Assembly (NCBI RefSeq): GCF_002950575.1
Contig: NZ_CP026923.1
Span: 1,612,001 to 1,676,000, forward strand
Source of the DNA: Pontimonas salivibrio
GTDB lineage: Bacteria; Actinomycetota; Actinomycetes; Actinomycetales; Microbacteriaceae
Length of the DNA: 64,000 nucleotides
Direction: 5' to 3'
This document shows, piece by piece, positions 35,792 to 45,480 of this stretch. The notes under the pieces were generated by a model that was not told the origin of the DNA, ran no database searches, and worked only from the letters and a program-made list of their open reading frames with translations. The stretch's first letter is position 1. Each line of letters begins with the position of its first letter. The position numbers and the translations under genes were made by a program.

Positions 35792-36906
35792 AACACTCCT
35801 CCACGATCTTGCTGATTCAACATGTCCACTAATGCTCGCACGCGCTGAGCGTGTTCTTTCGACGTCACCAACAGCGCATCGGGGGTATCAACAACGACAA
35901 TGTCGTCAAGACCGACCACGGTCACGAGCCTGCTGGATTGGCTGACCACAATGCCGGTGGCACTATCGGATAGCACCATGGTGTTATCCCCCAGGATGGC
36001 TAAATCGCCGGGCCCCTTCGAGTGCATGCGGGCCAGCGCGGCAAAGTCGCCGACATCGTCCCAACCAAAGTCACCAGGGATCACCACCATTCCACCAGCC
36101 GCCGCGGTCGGCTCTGCCACGGCGTAGTCGATGGCGATTTTTTCTAACTCGGGCCACAACCGGTCGGTCACACGGTCACGCTCTGGGCTATCCCACGAGG
36201 CAGCCATTTCCCGAAGCGCCGCCACGAGTTCCGGTTTTTCTTCCGCCATGCGGCCCAGCAAGACAGATGCTTTGGCAATAAACATTCCAGCGTTCCAGAG
36301 GTAGTCGCCGGAGGCGACGTATTGGGTTGCGGTGGCGAAGTCGGGCTTTTCCACAAAACTGCTGACGAGTAGGGCGGATGGAGCACCCTCAATGCTCTCC
36401 GGAGTGGCGGCGTGAATGTAACCAAAAGCACTGGAAGCTTCGCTAGGGCGAATGCCAATAGTGACGACCCAGTCAGCCTGTGCCGCGTGATAGCCCTCAG
36501 TGACAGCTCGATGAAACGCTTCGTCATCTGAGATGACGTGATCAGCGGCAAACGAACCGACTATGGCTTCTGGGTCTCGCCGCTCAATGATGGCTGCGAC
36601 CAAACCAATGGCGGCAGCAGATTCTTTCGGGCTTGGTTCGCTCACCAGGTGGTCAGGCTGTAAGTCGGGTAACTGCGAGCGCACAGCAGGCGCGTGAGAC
36701 ACACCCGTGGCGACCACAATGTTGTCTGCACCGGCAAGAGCCACCAGGCGATCCCAGGTGTTTCGAAGCAGCGTGTTGCCGTTGCCGGCTAGGTCGTGCA
36801 GAAATTTGGGGTGGTCTGCTCTAGAGAGTGGCCACAATCTGGAGCCGACACCGCCTGCGGGAATGATGGCGTGAAAGTGGGGCAAGACTGCCTGCGTGTC
36901 GCCCAT
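35788..36906 (-). CDS. manC: Mannose-1-phosphate guanylyltransferase
   Basis: Makes GDP-mannose, substrate of Gmd (7.4 kb) and of the adjacent mannosyltransferase. 372 residues: IIPAGGVGSRLWPLSRADHPKFLHDL at about 14-39 (nucleotide-binding signature and Lys), GSFAADHVI near 117, GYIHAA, FVEKPDFATA near 180, WNAGMFIAKAS near 207 and GDFGWDDVGDF near 278. It lacks the C-terminal isomerase domain of bifunctional AlgA-type enzymes. GAGGAG lies directly upstream of the ATG. Confidence 0.93.
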   Translation of the reverse strand: MGDTQAVLPHFHAIIPAGGVGSRLWPLSRADHPKFLHDLAGNGNTLLRNTWDRLVALAGADNIVVATGVSHAPAVRSQLPDLQPDHLVSEPSPKESAAAIGLVAAIIERRDPEAIVGSFAADHVISDDEAFHRAVTEGYHAAQADWVVTIGIRPSEASSAFGYIHAATPESIEGAPSALLVSSFVEKPDFATATQYVASGDYLWNAGMFIAKASVLLGRMAEEKPELVAALREMAASWDSPERDRVTDRLWPELEKIAIDYAVAEPTAAAGGMVVIPGDFGWDDVGDFAALARMHSKGPGDLAILGDNTMVLSDSATGIVVSQSSRLVTVVGLDDIVVVDTPDALLVTSKEHAQRVRALVDMLNQQDRGGVL

Positions 36907-37089
36907 CTACTCCTCGTTTTCCCCTTGTGTGACGTGTGCGTGGTGTGGTTCACCAGAGGCTCGTCGAGTGTTTACCCCGTGGTCACCCCAGTGAACCCGC
37001 TCTGGTTCGAAAGCCTACCTACTGTGGGGCTCATACGCCGGAGTGGGCCCCTCAGGAGCTTTCTCGGGGCCGGAAACCAAGGGGGTTGG
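36907..37089. promoter_or_regulatory. Divergent promoter region of manC and the mannosyltransferase
   Basis: Minus-strand TAGGCT (37016-37011) is a -10 candidate for manC with a leader of about 100 nt; plus-strand TACTGT (37020-37025) is one for the mannosyltransferase with a leader of about 57 nt. AAGGGGG (37079-37085) precedes the latter's ATG. Confidence 0.35.
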
Positions 37090-38295
37090 ATGCGCGTCGC
37101 GATCGTCACCGAAAGTTTTCTTCCGACATTAAACGGCGTCACCAACAGCGTGTTGAGGGTGTGCGACTACTTACGCTCTGAGGGCCACGACGTCATGGTG
37201 ATTGCCCCACAGGTTTCCGGCAGTGATACTGCTGAAGTTCACAGGGAGGTTCCTCCAGGGGTCCGTGTCCACCGGGTGCCCTCTGTGGCGTACCGAGAAT
37301 TTCCGGTCGGACTTCCACACCCCATGGTCAGTGCACTGTTGCAGAAATTTCGACCCGATGTTCTCCACGCGGCGAGTCCGTTCTTATTGGGTTACCAAGC
37401 CTTATTGGCGGCCAAGAAGTTAGGGATTGCGTCGGTGGCCATTTTCCAAACGGATGTCGCCGGCTATGCCAAACGAAACGCTTTGGGGGCGACGGAGCAT
37501 TTTGCCTGGTGGGTGGTCTCACGCATCCACAACACCGCCGATCTCACCCTTGTGCCGTCTCAGACATCCCGCGATCAGCTCGAAAAATGCGGGGTGGAAG
37601 CGATTGCGCATTGGGCCCGGGGTGTGGATGTGGAAGGGTTCCATCCGGCCCACAAGTCCGACTCAGAGGTTATCCAACGGAAGAAGTCGTTTTCCCCACT
37701 GCAGGAAGTAGTCATCGGCTATGTGGGCCGTTTAGCTCCGGAGAAAAACGTGGAGCGCTTGGCAGCGCTCAAAGGGCTCAAGAATGTGCACGTTGTGGTG
37801 GTCGGTGATGGTCCCTCAGCTGACAGTGTGACAACCGCTCTTGGCGGTGTCCCCCACACGATGACCGGTGCACTTCGAGGGGCAGAGTTGCACAAGATTT
37901 ATGGGGCGTTTGACCTTTTTGTCCACACGGGCGAGGAGGAAACGTTTGGCCAAACCCTTCAAGAAGCGCACGCGTCTGGCCTTCCCGTCATCGCACCGGC
38001 AATTGGTGGTCCCCTCGATTTGGTGGATCACGGTCGTGACGGGTTGCTTTATCGCTCCGGTGACGATGCAGGCATGCGGGCGGCCGTCGAATTGCTGGTT
38101 CGTGATGCCCCGCTTCGCGCCCGAATGGGCGAAGCGGGCCGCAGGAAAGTACTCGGCCGTGATTGGGGTTCTTTGTGCAGAGAACTGGTCGGCTACTACC
38201 AGCAGGTCAGGTCGGAACCCAACCGGGTCCACCTCTTCGAAAAGGCTTCACAGCGTGCTGTCAAGCTCCCGGGAAAGGTCACCCGGGTCGCCTAG
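37090..38295 (+). CDS. GDP-mannose-dependent family 4 mannosyltransferase (MgtA-like)
   Basis: 401 residues, GT-B. MRVAIVTESFLPTLNGVTNSVLRVCDYL at the N-terminus, HAASPFLLGYQALLAAKKLGI near 97, VGRLAPEKNVERLAAL near 218 and HTGEEETFGQTLQEAHASGLPVIAPAIGGPLDLV near 283-315 (E-x7-E) are typical of actinobacterial MgtA and PimB-like enzymes that add mannose to glycolipid anchors. Divergent from manC, which makes its probable donor. ATG 37090 fits AAGGGGG just upstream; a longer reading from 36796 would overlap manC. Confidence 0.85.
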   Translation: MRVAIVTESFLPTLNGVTNSVLRVCDYLRSEGHDVMVIAPQVSGSDTAEVHREVPPGVRVHRVPSVAYREFPVGLPHPMVSALLQKFRPDVLHAASPFLLGYQALLAAKKLGIASVAIFQTDVAGYAKRNALGATEHFAWWVVSRIHNTADLTLVPSQTSRDQLEKCGVEAIAHWARGVDVEGFHPAHKSDSEVIQRKKSFSPLQEVVIGYVGRLAPEKNVERLAALKGLKNVHVVVVGDGPSADSVTTALGGVPHTMTGALRGAELHKIYGAFDLFVHTGEEETFGQTLQEAHASGLPVIAPAIGGPLDLVDHGRDGLLYRSGDDAGMRAAVELLVRDAPLRARMGEAGRRKVLGRDWGSLCRELVGYYQQVRSEPNRVHLFEKASQRAVKLPGKVTRVA

Positions 38296-38361
38296 CTGAG
38301 AGTGTTGTTATCTGCGGAGGATTATGCTTGCGGGAAGCGCAACGAGGAAGGTGCTAGCTCC

Positions 38362-38790
38362 GTGACGACGACAGCGACTCCCGCGTCATCACCGGTGGCC
38401 CCGGCTCCCCGCCGATCGGTCATCCCAGGTGGGACGCTTTACCGTGGCAAAGAAGGCATGTGGTCTTGGGTCCTCCACCGCATCACAGGTGTGGGCCTCT
38501 ACTTCTTCTTACTGGTGCACATTTTGGACACCGCTCTCATTCGGGTGAGCCCCGAGGCCTACAACATTGTGATCGGTGCCTACCAAACACCGATTATGGG
38601 TGTGGCCGAAATTGGCCTGGTCGCTGCCGTGGTCTTCCACGCATTCAATGGACTTCGGATCATCTTGGTCGACTTCTGGAACATCGGAACCCGAATCCAC
38701 AAGTCAATGTTCTACGTGGTGCTGGGCCTATGGCTCGCGACCATGATTGCGTTTACCCCCCGTCACCTCATGAACGTGTTTGGTTGGTGA
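38362..38790 (+). CDS. sdhC: Succinate dehydrogenase cytochrome b556 subunit
   Basis: Membrane anchor of complex II. 142 residues: a polar Ala/Pro/Thr-rich N-terminus (about 1-20), GTLYRGKEGMWSWVLHRITGVGLYFFLLVHILDTALI (about 24-60) with the SdhC signature HRITG and helix I, then two further helices; VVFHAFNGLRIILVDF carries the heme-ligand His. GTG 38362 follows GAGGAAGG. First gene of sdhCDAB. TATGCT at 38323-38328 is a -10 candidate. Confidence 0.92.
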   Translation: MTTTATPASSPVAPAPRRSVIPGGTLYRGKEGMWSWVLHRITGVGLYFFLLVHILDTALIRVSPEAYNIVIGAYQTPIMGVAEIGLVAAVVFHAFNGLRIILVDFWNIGTRIHKSMFYVVLGLWLATMIAFTPRHLMNVFGW

Positions 38791-38794
38791 TCGA

Positions 38795-39244
38795 ATGAGC
38801 GTCACGATTGAAGTTCCCAACACCCCCGTTCGCCCGCACAAGCGTGGGGTGAACTGGGAAAAATGGGGCTGGATTTACATGCGCGTCTCCGGCATCGCCC
38901 TTATCGTTCTCATTTTTGGTCACCTTTTTGTGAACCTCATGGTGGGTGACGGTGTGAAAGCAATCGACTTTGCGTTTGTGGCGGGAAAACTCACCAACCC
39001 GTTCTGGATTGTCTGGGATACGGCCATGTTGTGGTTGGCGCTCATTCACGGTGCCAACGGTATGCGCACGATCGTGAACGACTATGCAACCCGCGAGCGC
39101 ACCCGCATGATCCTGCACGGCGCACTGGTGGTGTCCACGGTGGCACTACTGATTTTGGGAACGCTCACCATTTACGCGTTCGACCCGTGCCCGGCTGGTT
39201 CGCCCGCTGAGCATCTGCCTTCGTTCTGCGGTGTCGCGGGCTAA
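38795..39244 (+). CDS. sdhD: Succinate dehydrogenase membrane anchor subunit
   Basis: 149 residues with three hydrophobic helices. WEKWGWIYMRVSGIALIVLIFGHLFVNLMV (about 27-56) and MLWLALIHGANGMRTIVNDYATRERTRM (about 81-108) are SdhD-like, including the conserved HGANGMR heme and quinone region. ATG 38795 lies 4 nt after the sdhC stop. Confidence 0.9.
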   Translation: MSVTIEVPNTPVRPHKRGVNWEKWGWIYMRVSGIALIVLIFGHLFVNLMVGDGVKAIDFAFVAGKLTNPFWIVWDTAMLWLALIHGANGMRTIVNDYATRERTRMILHGALVVSTVALLILGTLTIYAFDPCPAGSPAEHLPSFCGVAG

Positions 39245-39264
39245 GTATGTGCACGGTAAGTATG
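39242..39264 (+). repeat. Direct repeat TAAGTATG upstream of sdhA
   Basis: TAAGTATG at 39242-39249 and 39257-39264, 15 nt apart. The first copy begins with the sdhD stop codon. Could be two -10 elements for an internal sdhAB promoter or a short operator. Confidence 0.35.
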
Positions 39265-39342
39265 AACAAGGGCGACTTTTCGCCTGGGAGCACTGTATTT
39301 ACAGCACACGCATAAGGAAACTGGCACAAGGAAAAAGGAGCC

Positions 39343-41190
39343 ATGACCACCACTGATCACAACCCCGTGACAAGCACCACCGATGACAACGGGATTACCA
39401 CCCACACCCACGAATTTGATGTCGTAATTGTCGGTGCCGGTGGGGCTGGCATGCGCGCCGCCATCGAGGCTGGCCCGCACGCGAAAACGGCGGTCATTTC
39501 GAAGCTTTACCCCACCCGCTCGCACACCGGTGCCGCCCAGGGCGGCATGGCTGCCGCGCTGGCCAACATTGAAGAGGACTCGTGGGAGTGGCACACCTTT
39601 GACACCGTCAAAGGTGGCGACTATCTGGTCGACCAGGATGCTGCCGAAATTCTCGCCAAAGAAGCCATCGACGCGATTATTGATTTAGAAAACATGGGGT
39701 TGCCGTTTAACAGAACCCCGGATGGCAAAATCGACCAGCGTCGTTTCGGTGGTCACACCCGCGACCACGGTAAAGCACCGGTGCGCCGCTCGTGTTACGC
39801 CGCTGACCGCACCGGTCACATGATTTTGCAGACCCTCTACCAAAACTGCGTGAAGCTCGGCATCAACTTCTTCAACGAGTTTTACGTGTTGGACCTCATC
39901 ATGGTTCCCGACACGTCACGCAAAGCCAAAAAGGGTGGGAAGAAGCCGCAGCGCGCCGCGGGAGTGGTCGCCTATGAACTGGCTACCGGCGACATTCACG
40001 TCTTCCACGCCAAATCTGTGGTGTTCGCCACGGGTGGTTTTGGAAAGATTTACAAAACCACCTCAAACGCCCACACCCTCACCGGTGACGGTGTCGGAAT
40101 TATTTGGCGCAAAGGCATTCCGCTTGAAGATATGGAATTTTTCCAATTTCACCCGACAGGCCTCGCCGGTCTAGGCATCCTGCTCACCGAGGGCGCCCGC
40201 GGTGAGGGGGCCATTTTGCGAAATGCTTCCGGTGAGCGGTTCATGGAGCGCTACGCCCCCACCATTAAAGACCTCGCTCCCAGGGACATCATCGCTCGCT
40301 GCATGGTCCAAGAAGTCCAAGAAGGCCGAGGAGCCGGACCCAATAAGGACTACGTCTTGCTCGATTGCACCCACTTGGGCGCAGAAGTGTTGGAATCAAA
40401 ACTTCCCGACATCACCGAATTTGCTCGCACCTATTTGGGTGTGGACCCGGTGACGGAACCCGTACCGGTCATGCCGACCGCGCACTACGCCATGGGCGGT
40501 ATCCCCACCAACATCAAAGCCGAAGTGCTCTCCGACAACGACACCGTCGTTGCCGGGCTGTACGCCGCCGGTGAATGTGCGTGTGTGTCGGTCCACGGCT
40601 CCAACCGCCTGGGCACCAACTCGCTGTTGGACATCAACGTGTTTGGTAAAAGGGCGGGGCGCTACTCCGTCGAATACGCGAACTCGGCAGACATGCCCGA
40701 GCTTCCCGAAGACCCCAGTGCCGAGGTGCGAAACCTCATTGCCCACACTCTTTCGGCTGACGGGCCGGAGCGCATCGCCCCGATTCGTAAAGAACTGCAA
40801 GAAGAGATGGACAAGAACGCGCAAGTCTTCCGCACCGAAGAGTCTTTGAATTCGGTGGGTCAGACCATTCACGAACTGCGTGATCGCTACCAAAAAATTG
40901 GTATCCACGACCGCGGTAAGCGCTACAACACGGACCTGTTGGAAGCCATCGAGCTTGGCTTCTTGCTCGATATTTCCGAAGTGGTTGTCGCGTCAGCGAA
41001 AAACCGCGAAGAAAGCCGCGGTGGTCACATGCGTGATGACTTCCCAGATCGAAACGACGACAAGTTCATGGTCCACACCATGGCTTACCTCACGGGGGAC
41101 CCCAAGTCCTCCTCTGTCGATGATCACATCGACATTGATTGGAAACCCGTGGTGATTACGCACTACCAGCCCATGGAGAGGAAGTACTAA
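39343..41190 (+). CDS. sdhA: Succinate dehydrogenase flavoprotein subunit
   Basis: Catalytic subunit of complex II with covalent FAD. 615 residues: [18 protein letters not shown] at 27-44, [15 protein letters not shown] at 57-71 where H61 is the FAD-attachment His, [25 protein letters not shown] near 140, [23 protein letters not shown] near 266 and [17 protein letters not shown] near 377. Long form typical of actinobacteria. AAAGGAG is just upstream. The 98-nt gap after sdhD holds the TAAGTATG repeats. Confidence 0.97.
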   Translation: MTTTDHNPVTSTTDDNGITTHTHEFDVVIVGAGGAGMRAAIEAGPHAKTAVISKLYPTRSHTGAAQGGMAAALANIEEDSWEWHTFDTVKGGDYLVDQDAAEILAKEAIDAIIDLENMGLPFNRTPDGKIDQRRFGGHTRDHGKAPVRRSCYAADRTGHMILQTLYQNCVKLGINFFNEFYVLDLIMVPDTSRKAKKGGKKPQRAAGVVAYELATGDIHVFHAKSVVFATGGFGKIYKTTSNAHTLTGDGVGIIWRKGIPLEDMEFFQFHPTGLAGLGILLTEGARGEGAILRNASGERFMERYAPTIKDLAPRDIIARCMVQEVQEGRGAGPNKDYVLLDCTHLGAEVLESKLPDITEFARTYLGVDPVTEPVPVMPTAHYAMGGIPTNIKAEVLSDNDTVVAGLYAAGECACVSVHGSNRLGTNSLLDINVFGKRAGRYSVEYANSADMPELPEDPSAEVRNLIAHTLSADGPERIAPIRKELQEEMDKNAQVFRTEESLNSVGQTIHELRDRYQKIGIHDRGKRYNTDLLEAIELGFLLDISEVVVASAKNREESRGGHMRDDFPDRNDDKFMVHTMAYLTGDPKSSSVDDHIDIDWKPVVITHYQPMERKY

Positions 41191-41969
41191 TGACTATTCT
41201 CGACGCCTCCGTTGATGGCGCCATCGACACCGCCACTCCCCCGGCTGCCGCCGCTGAGATTGAATCCTTCACCGTCACCTTCATCGTCAGGCGGTTTAAC
41301 CCCGAAACGGACGCTGAGCCGTATTGGCAGGACTTCGACGTGGAAATGTATTCCACCGACAAAGTCCTCGACGGTTTACACAAAATTAAGTGGGACATGG
41401 ACGGCACCTTGGCATTTCGTCGAAGCTGCGCCCACGGAATCTGTGGCTCAGATGCGATGCGCATCAACGGGCGAAACCGTTTGGCCTGTAAGACACTGAT
41501 TAAAGATTTGGATGTCTCGGAGCCGGTCTACATCGAAGCCATCAAAGGCCTGCCGTTGGAAAAAGATCTCATTGTCGACATGGAGCCCTTCTTCGAGTCG
41601 TACCGCCAGGTTCAGCCTTTCCTGCAGGCAACCTCGAAGCCCGAAAAAGAGCGCCTGCAGTCGCCGGAAGAGCGCGCCCGTTTTGATGACACCACCAAGT
41701 GCATCCTGTGTGCTGCGTGCACGTCGAGTTGCCCCGTGTTTTGGACTGACGGTCAATATTTTGGCCCGGCAGCCATTGTGAACGCTCACCGCTTCATTTT
41801 TGATTCCCGTGACGAAGCAGCCGATGTGCGCTTGGAAATCTTGAACGATAAAGAAGGTGTCTGGCGCTGTCGGACCACCTTTAACTGCACGGACGCCTGC
41901 CCTCGCGGTATTGAGGTCACTAAGGCGATCGCTGAAGTGAAGCAGGCCATCCTGCGTGGCGGGGCGTAA
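41190..41969 (+). CDS. sdhB: Succinate dehydrogenase iron-sulfur subunit
   Basis: 259 residues. 2Fe-2S ligands in RSCAHGICGSDAMRINGRNRLAC (about 76-98); 4Fe-4S and 3Fe-4S ligands in CILCAACTSSCP (about 171-182) and CRTTFNCTDACPRGIEVTKAI (about 228-248). ATG 41190 shares a base with the sdhA stop (TAATG) and has GAGAGGAAG upstream; a longer reading from 41139 has no site. Confidence 0.96.
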   Translation: MTILDASVDGAIDTATPPAAAAEIESFTVTFIVRRFNPETDAEPYWQDFDVEMYSTDKVLDGLHKIKWDMDGTLAFRRSCAHGICGSDAMRINGRNRLACKTLIKDLDVSEPVYIEAIKGLPLEKDLIVDMEPFFESYRQVQPFLQATSKPEKERLQSPEERARFDDTTKCILCAACTSSCPVFWTDGQYFGPAAIVNAHRFIFDSRDEAADVRLEILNDKEGVWRCRTTFNCTDACPRGIEVTKAIAEVKQAILRGGA

Positions 41970-41975
41970 CAACCG

Positions 41976-42800
41976 TTGCTTCGTATCGCCTCGATTAACG
42001 TCAACGGCGTGAGGGCGGCCTACCGCAAAGGAATGGCCGACTGGGTGGCCACAAGCGGTGCCGACATCCTCACGCTGCAGGAAGTGCGCGCTGAGACGGC
42101 CGATCTGGAAAAACTGATCGATGACGGCTGGCATATCGCCCACGATGCGTGCAGTCAAAAAGGGCGCGCAGGGGTCGCGATCGTCTCAAAACTGCCTTTG
42201 GGGGAAATCAGCACCGACCTCGGCCCCGATTCGGTTGATACGTCGGGGCGGTGGATCGAATGCGACATTGCCACGCCTGGAGGGAACGCCCTTCGGCTGG
42301 TGAGTGCCTACGTGCACTCCGGTGAGGCGGGCACCCCGAAGCAAGATGCCAAATACGAATTTCTCGACCACATGCACACTCGCATGCAAGAACTCGGCAC
42401 ACAACCCCACGCATTGGTCACGGGCGATTTAAACGTTGGACACCGCTGGTTGGATATCAAAAACTGGAAAGGTAATCGCAAAAACTCGGGGTTCTTACCC
42501 GAAGAGCGCGAATACTTTGACCGCTGGTTGGGCCACGAAGACGACGATGACTACAACACCGGTGACGGTGGCCGGTTTGTTGACGTGGGTCGAAAAATCT
42601 CTGGTGAAGTCGAAGGCCCCTACTCGTGGTGGAGCTTCCGCGGCAAAGCCTTCGATAATGACACCGGCTGGCGCATCGACTACCACTTAGCCACTCCCGC
42701 CCTCGCCGAGACGGTGAAGGCTTACCGGATTGACCGGGCCCCCAGCTACGACACTCGCTGGTCGGACCATGCGCCCGTTGTCGCCGACTACGACATCTAG
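41976..42800 (+). CDS. xthA: Exodeoxyribonuclease III
   Basis: AP endonuclease/3' exonuclease of base excision repair. 274 residues: IASINVNGVRAAYRKG at 4-19, LTLQEVRAE near 31 (metal-binding Glu), LVTGDLNVGHRWLDIKN near 148, WWSFRGKAFDNDTGWRIDYHLATPAL near 215-240 and WSDHAPVVADY near 262. TTG start, 6 nt after sdhB, so it is probably cotranscribed with the sdh operon. Confidence 0.93.
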   Translation: MLRIASINVNGVRAAYRKGMADWVATSGADILTLQEVRAETADLEKLIDDGWHIAHDACSQKGRAGVAIVSKLPLGEISTDLGPDSVDTSGRWIECDIATPGGNALRLVSAYVHSGEAGTPKQDAKYEFLDHMHTRMQELGTQPHALVTGDLNVGHRWLDIKNWKGNRKNSGFLPEEREYFDRWLGHEDDDDYNTGDGGRFVDVGRKISGEVEGPYSWWSFRGKAFDNDTGWRIDYHLATPALAETVKAYRIDRAPSYDTRWSDHAPVVADYDI

Positions 42801-43832
<1,032 letters not shown>

Positions 43833-43838
43833 ACTGAT

Positions 43839-43844
43839 TAGGCT
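43839..43844 (+). promoter_or_regulatory. -10 TAGGCT, leaderless ugd
   Basis: TAGGCT, then TACCGG, then GTG 43851. Exact 6-nt spacing. Confidence 0.5.
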
Positions 43845-43850
43845 TACCGG

Positions 43851-45146
43851 GTGAAGATTTCTGTCATTGGGTGTGGGTATTTGGGTGCCGTTCACGCGGC
43901 AGGAATGGCCGAAATTGGCCACGACGTGGTCGGCATCGACGTTGACCCCCACAAAGTGGAGCGCTTAAACCGCGCCGAAGCCCCTTTTTTTGAACCAGGC
44001 TTCGATGAGCTGTTGGCCAAAAACGCTTCCAGGTTGCACTTTTCGACCGAGATGGCGGACCTGGCCAGCGCGCAGGTGCACTTCCTCACGGTCGGAACCC
44101 CGCAGTCACCGACCGGTGCGGCCGATATGACCTACGTCAACCAAGCCACCGAAGCCCTCCTGCCGTATCTCTCAGAAGGCTCTGTGGTGGTCGGAAAATC
44201 CACCGTCCCGGTAGGAACCGCGGAGCGCCTTCGCGCCATGATTGAGCCCACCGGGGCGAAGCTGATGTGGAACCCAGAATTCTTGCGTGAAGGCTTTGCG
44301 GTTCAAGACACTCTCGCCCCCGACCGCCTGGTCTATGGCATCAGTGCCGGCGATGAGGACTTAGTCGAGGTGCTCGATTCGGTGTATCGACCACTGATTG
44401 AGCGGGAAACTCCCCGCCTGGTGATGGATTTCGCGACCGCTGAGCTGGTGAAAGTCGCCGCGAACTCGTTTTTGGCCACAAAGATTTCTTTCATTAACGC
44501 GATGGCCGAAATTTCGGACCAGGTCGGTGCTGACGTGACCATGTTGGCTGATGCCATCGGCCACGATTCGCGCATCGGGCGCAAGTTTTTGAACGCCGGC
44601 ATCGGCTTCGGTGGAGGTTGTCTGCCTAAAGACATCCGCGGGTTTGTCCAACGAGCCAATGAGCTGGGTGTCGGAAACGCTGTCGCCTTCCTCGGTGATG
44701 TCGACGAAATCAACATGCGCCGGCGCACCAGGGTCTTAGATGTCCTCGCAGAAGAACTAGGTGACCTGTCCCAGGTCACTGTTGCCCTGTGGGGGTTGGC
44801 GTTCAAACCAGACTCCGATGACATCCGTGACTCCCCCGCATTAGACATTGCCGAAAATCTGGCCCGAGCGGGCGCGCATGTGCGCGCCTACGACCCGGAG
44901 GCGATGGGTCCCGCCAAAGCCCGGCTGGAACAATCCGGGCTTGGCGACCACATCACCCTGGTCGACTCTGCGCAGGAAGCCTTGGACGGCTCCGATGCGC
45001 TTGTGGTGGCCACCGAGTGGAAAGCTTTCCGCGAGTTTGACCCCGCCACTGTGAGCGCGTCCCTCGTGGTTGATGGTCGCAATTGTCTGGACCGTGAGAC
45101 GTGGAAAGCAGCCGGTTGGCGCTACCGCGGCATGGGCCGCAAGTAA
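43851..45146 (+). CDS. ugd: UDP-glucose 6-dehydrogenase
   Basis: Oxidises UDP-glucose to UDP-glucuronate, another activated sugar for the surface glycans of this region. 431 residues: VIGCGYLGAVHAAGMAEIGHDVVGIDVD at 4-31 (Rossmann), VGTPQSPTGAADMTYV near 82, KSTVPVGTAERLR near 118, PEFLREGFAVQDTLAPDRLVYG near 144, GIGFGGGCLPKDIRGF near 250-265 with the nucleophilic Cys and KPDSDDIRDSPALDIAENL near 323. Length is normal. A hairpin follows 40 nt after the stop. Confidence 0.95.
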   Translation: MKISVIGCGYLGAVHAAGMAEIGHDVVGIDVDPHKVERLNRAEAPFFEPGFDELLAKNASRLHFSTEMADLASAQVHFLTVGTPQSPTGAADMTYVNQATEALLPYLSEGSVVVGKSTVPVGTAERLRAMIEPTGAKLMWNPEFLREGFAVQDTLAPDRLVYGISAGDEDLVEVLDSVYRPLIERETPRLVMDFATAELVKVAANSFLATKISFINAMAEISDQVGADVTMLADAIGHDSRIGRKFLNAGIGFGGGCLPKDIRGFVQRANELGVGNAVAFLGDVDEINMRRRTRVLDVLAEELGDLSQVTVALWGLAFKPDSDDIRDSPALDIAENLARAGAHVRAYDPEAMGPAKARLEQSGLGDHITLVDSAQEALDGSDALVVATEWKAFREFDPATVSASLVVDGRNCLDRETWKAAGWRYRGMGRK

Positions 45147-45186
45147 CCTGACCACCCAGCGGGAAGCCCAGAGGGTAACCGACGGT

Positions 45187-45212
45187 CTCCTTGGCGGTGA
45201 TCTGCCAAGGAG
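45187..45212 (+). terminator. Hairpin terminator candidate after ugd
   Basis: CTCCTTGGC (45187-45195) pairs perfectly with GCCAAGGAG (45204-45212) around an 8-nt loop. The downstream sequence is A/T-rich but has no T-run, so termination may be partial. Confidence 0.5.
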
Positions 45213-45258
45213 TAGTCAATAAACAGTAAAGACCAAGGCTCTTATCGGGAGCCCGGCC

Positions 45259-45264
45259 TATACT
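45259..45264 (+). promoter_or_regulatory. -10 TATACT of the riboflavin operon
   Basis: TATACT, predicted transcription start near 45271, about 11 nt before the first base of the FMN aptamer. No good -35 is seen. Confidence 0.5.
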
Positions 45265-45281
45265 CGAAACAAATTGAACAA

Positions 45282-45403
45282 TGCTCCGGGGTCGGTGAAA
45301 ATCCGAGCCGGCGGTGAAAGTCCGCGACCCGACTGGCCACGTGCTAGGCGGTTGATTCGGTGAAATTCCGAAACCGACGGTGAAAGTCCGGATGGGAGGA
45401 GCA
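45282..45403 (+). ncRNA. FMN riboswitch (RFN element)
   Basis: Closing stem TGCTCC (45282-45287) pairs with GGAGCA (45398-45403). Inside are the hallmark RFN segments GGGTCGGTGAAAATCCGAGC, GCGGTGAAAGTCCGCGACCC and, near the 3' end, CCGACGGTGAAAGTCCGGAT then GGGAGGAGCA. It sits in the leader of ribD-ribE-ribBA-ribH and should reduce expression when FMN is abundant. Confidence 0.95.
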
Positions 45404-45428
45404 ATAACGGGTGCCAGCGCGGGAATGC

Positions 45429-45466
45429 GTAGGGCCCCTTTAGTGTTATTCACCCCGGGGCTCTAC
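45429..45466 (+). promoter_or_regulatory. Expression-platform hairpin of the FMN riboswitch
   Basis: GTAGGGCCCC (45429-45438) pairs with GGGGCTCTAC (45457-45466), with one G-U pair. It ends 14 nt before ATG 45481. There is no T-run, so control at translation initiation, by access to the GGATGAG site at 45474-45480, is more likely than transcription termination. Confidence 0.55.
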
Positions 45467-45480
45467 ACAACCCGGATGAG

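Noticed and set aside
36796-37089. Extended N-terminus of the mannosyltransferase
   Set aside because: It would overlap manC on the other strand, has a low-complexity sequence unlike GT4 proteins, and the standard MRVAIVTESF start lies at 37090.
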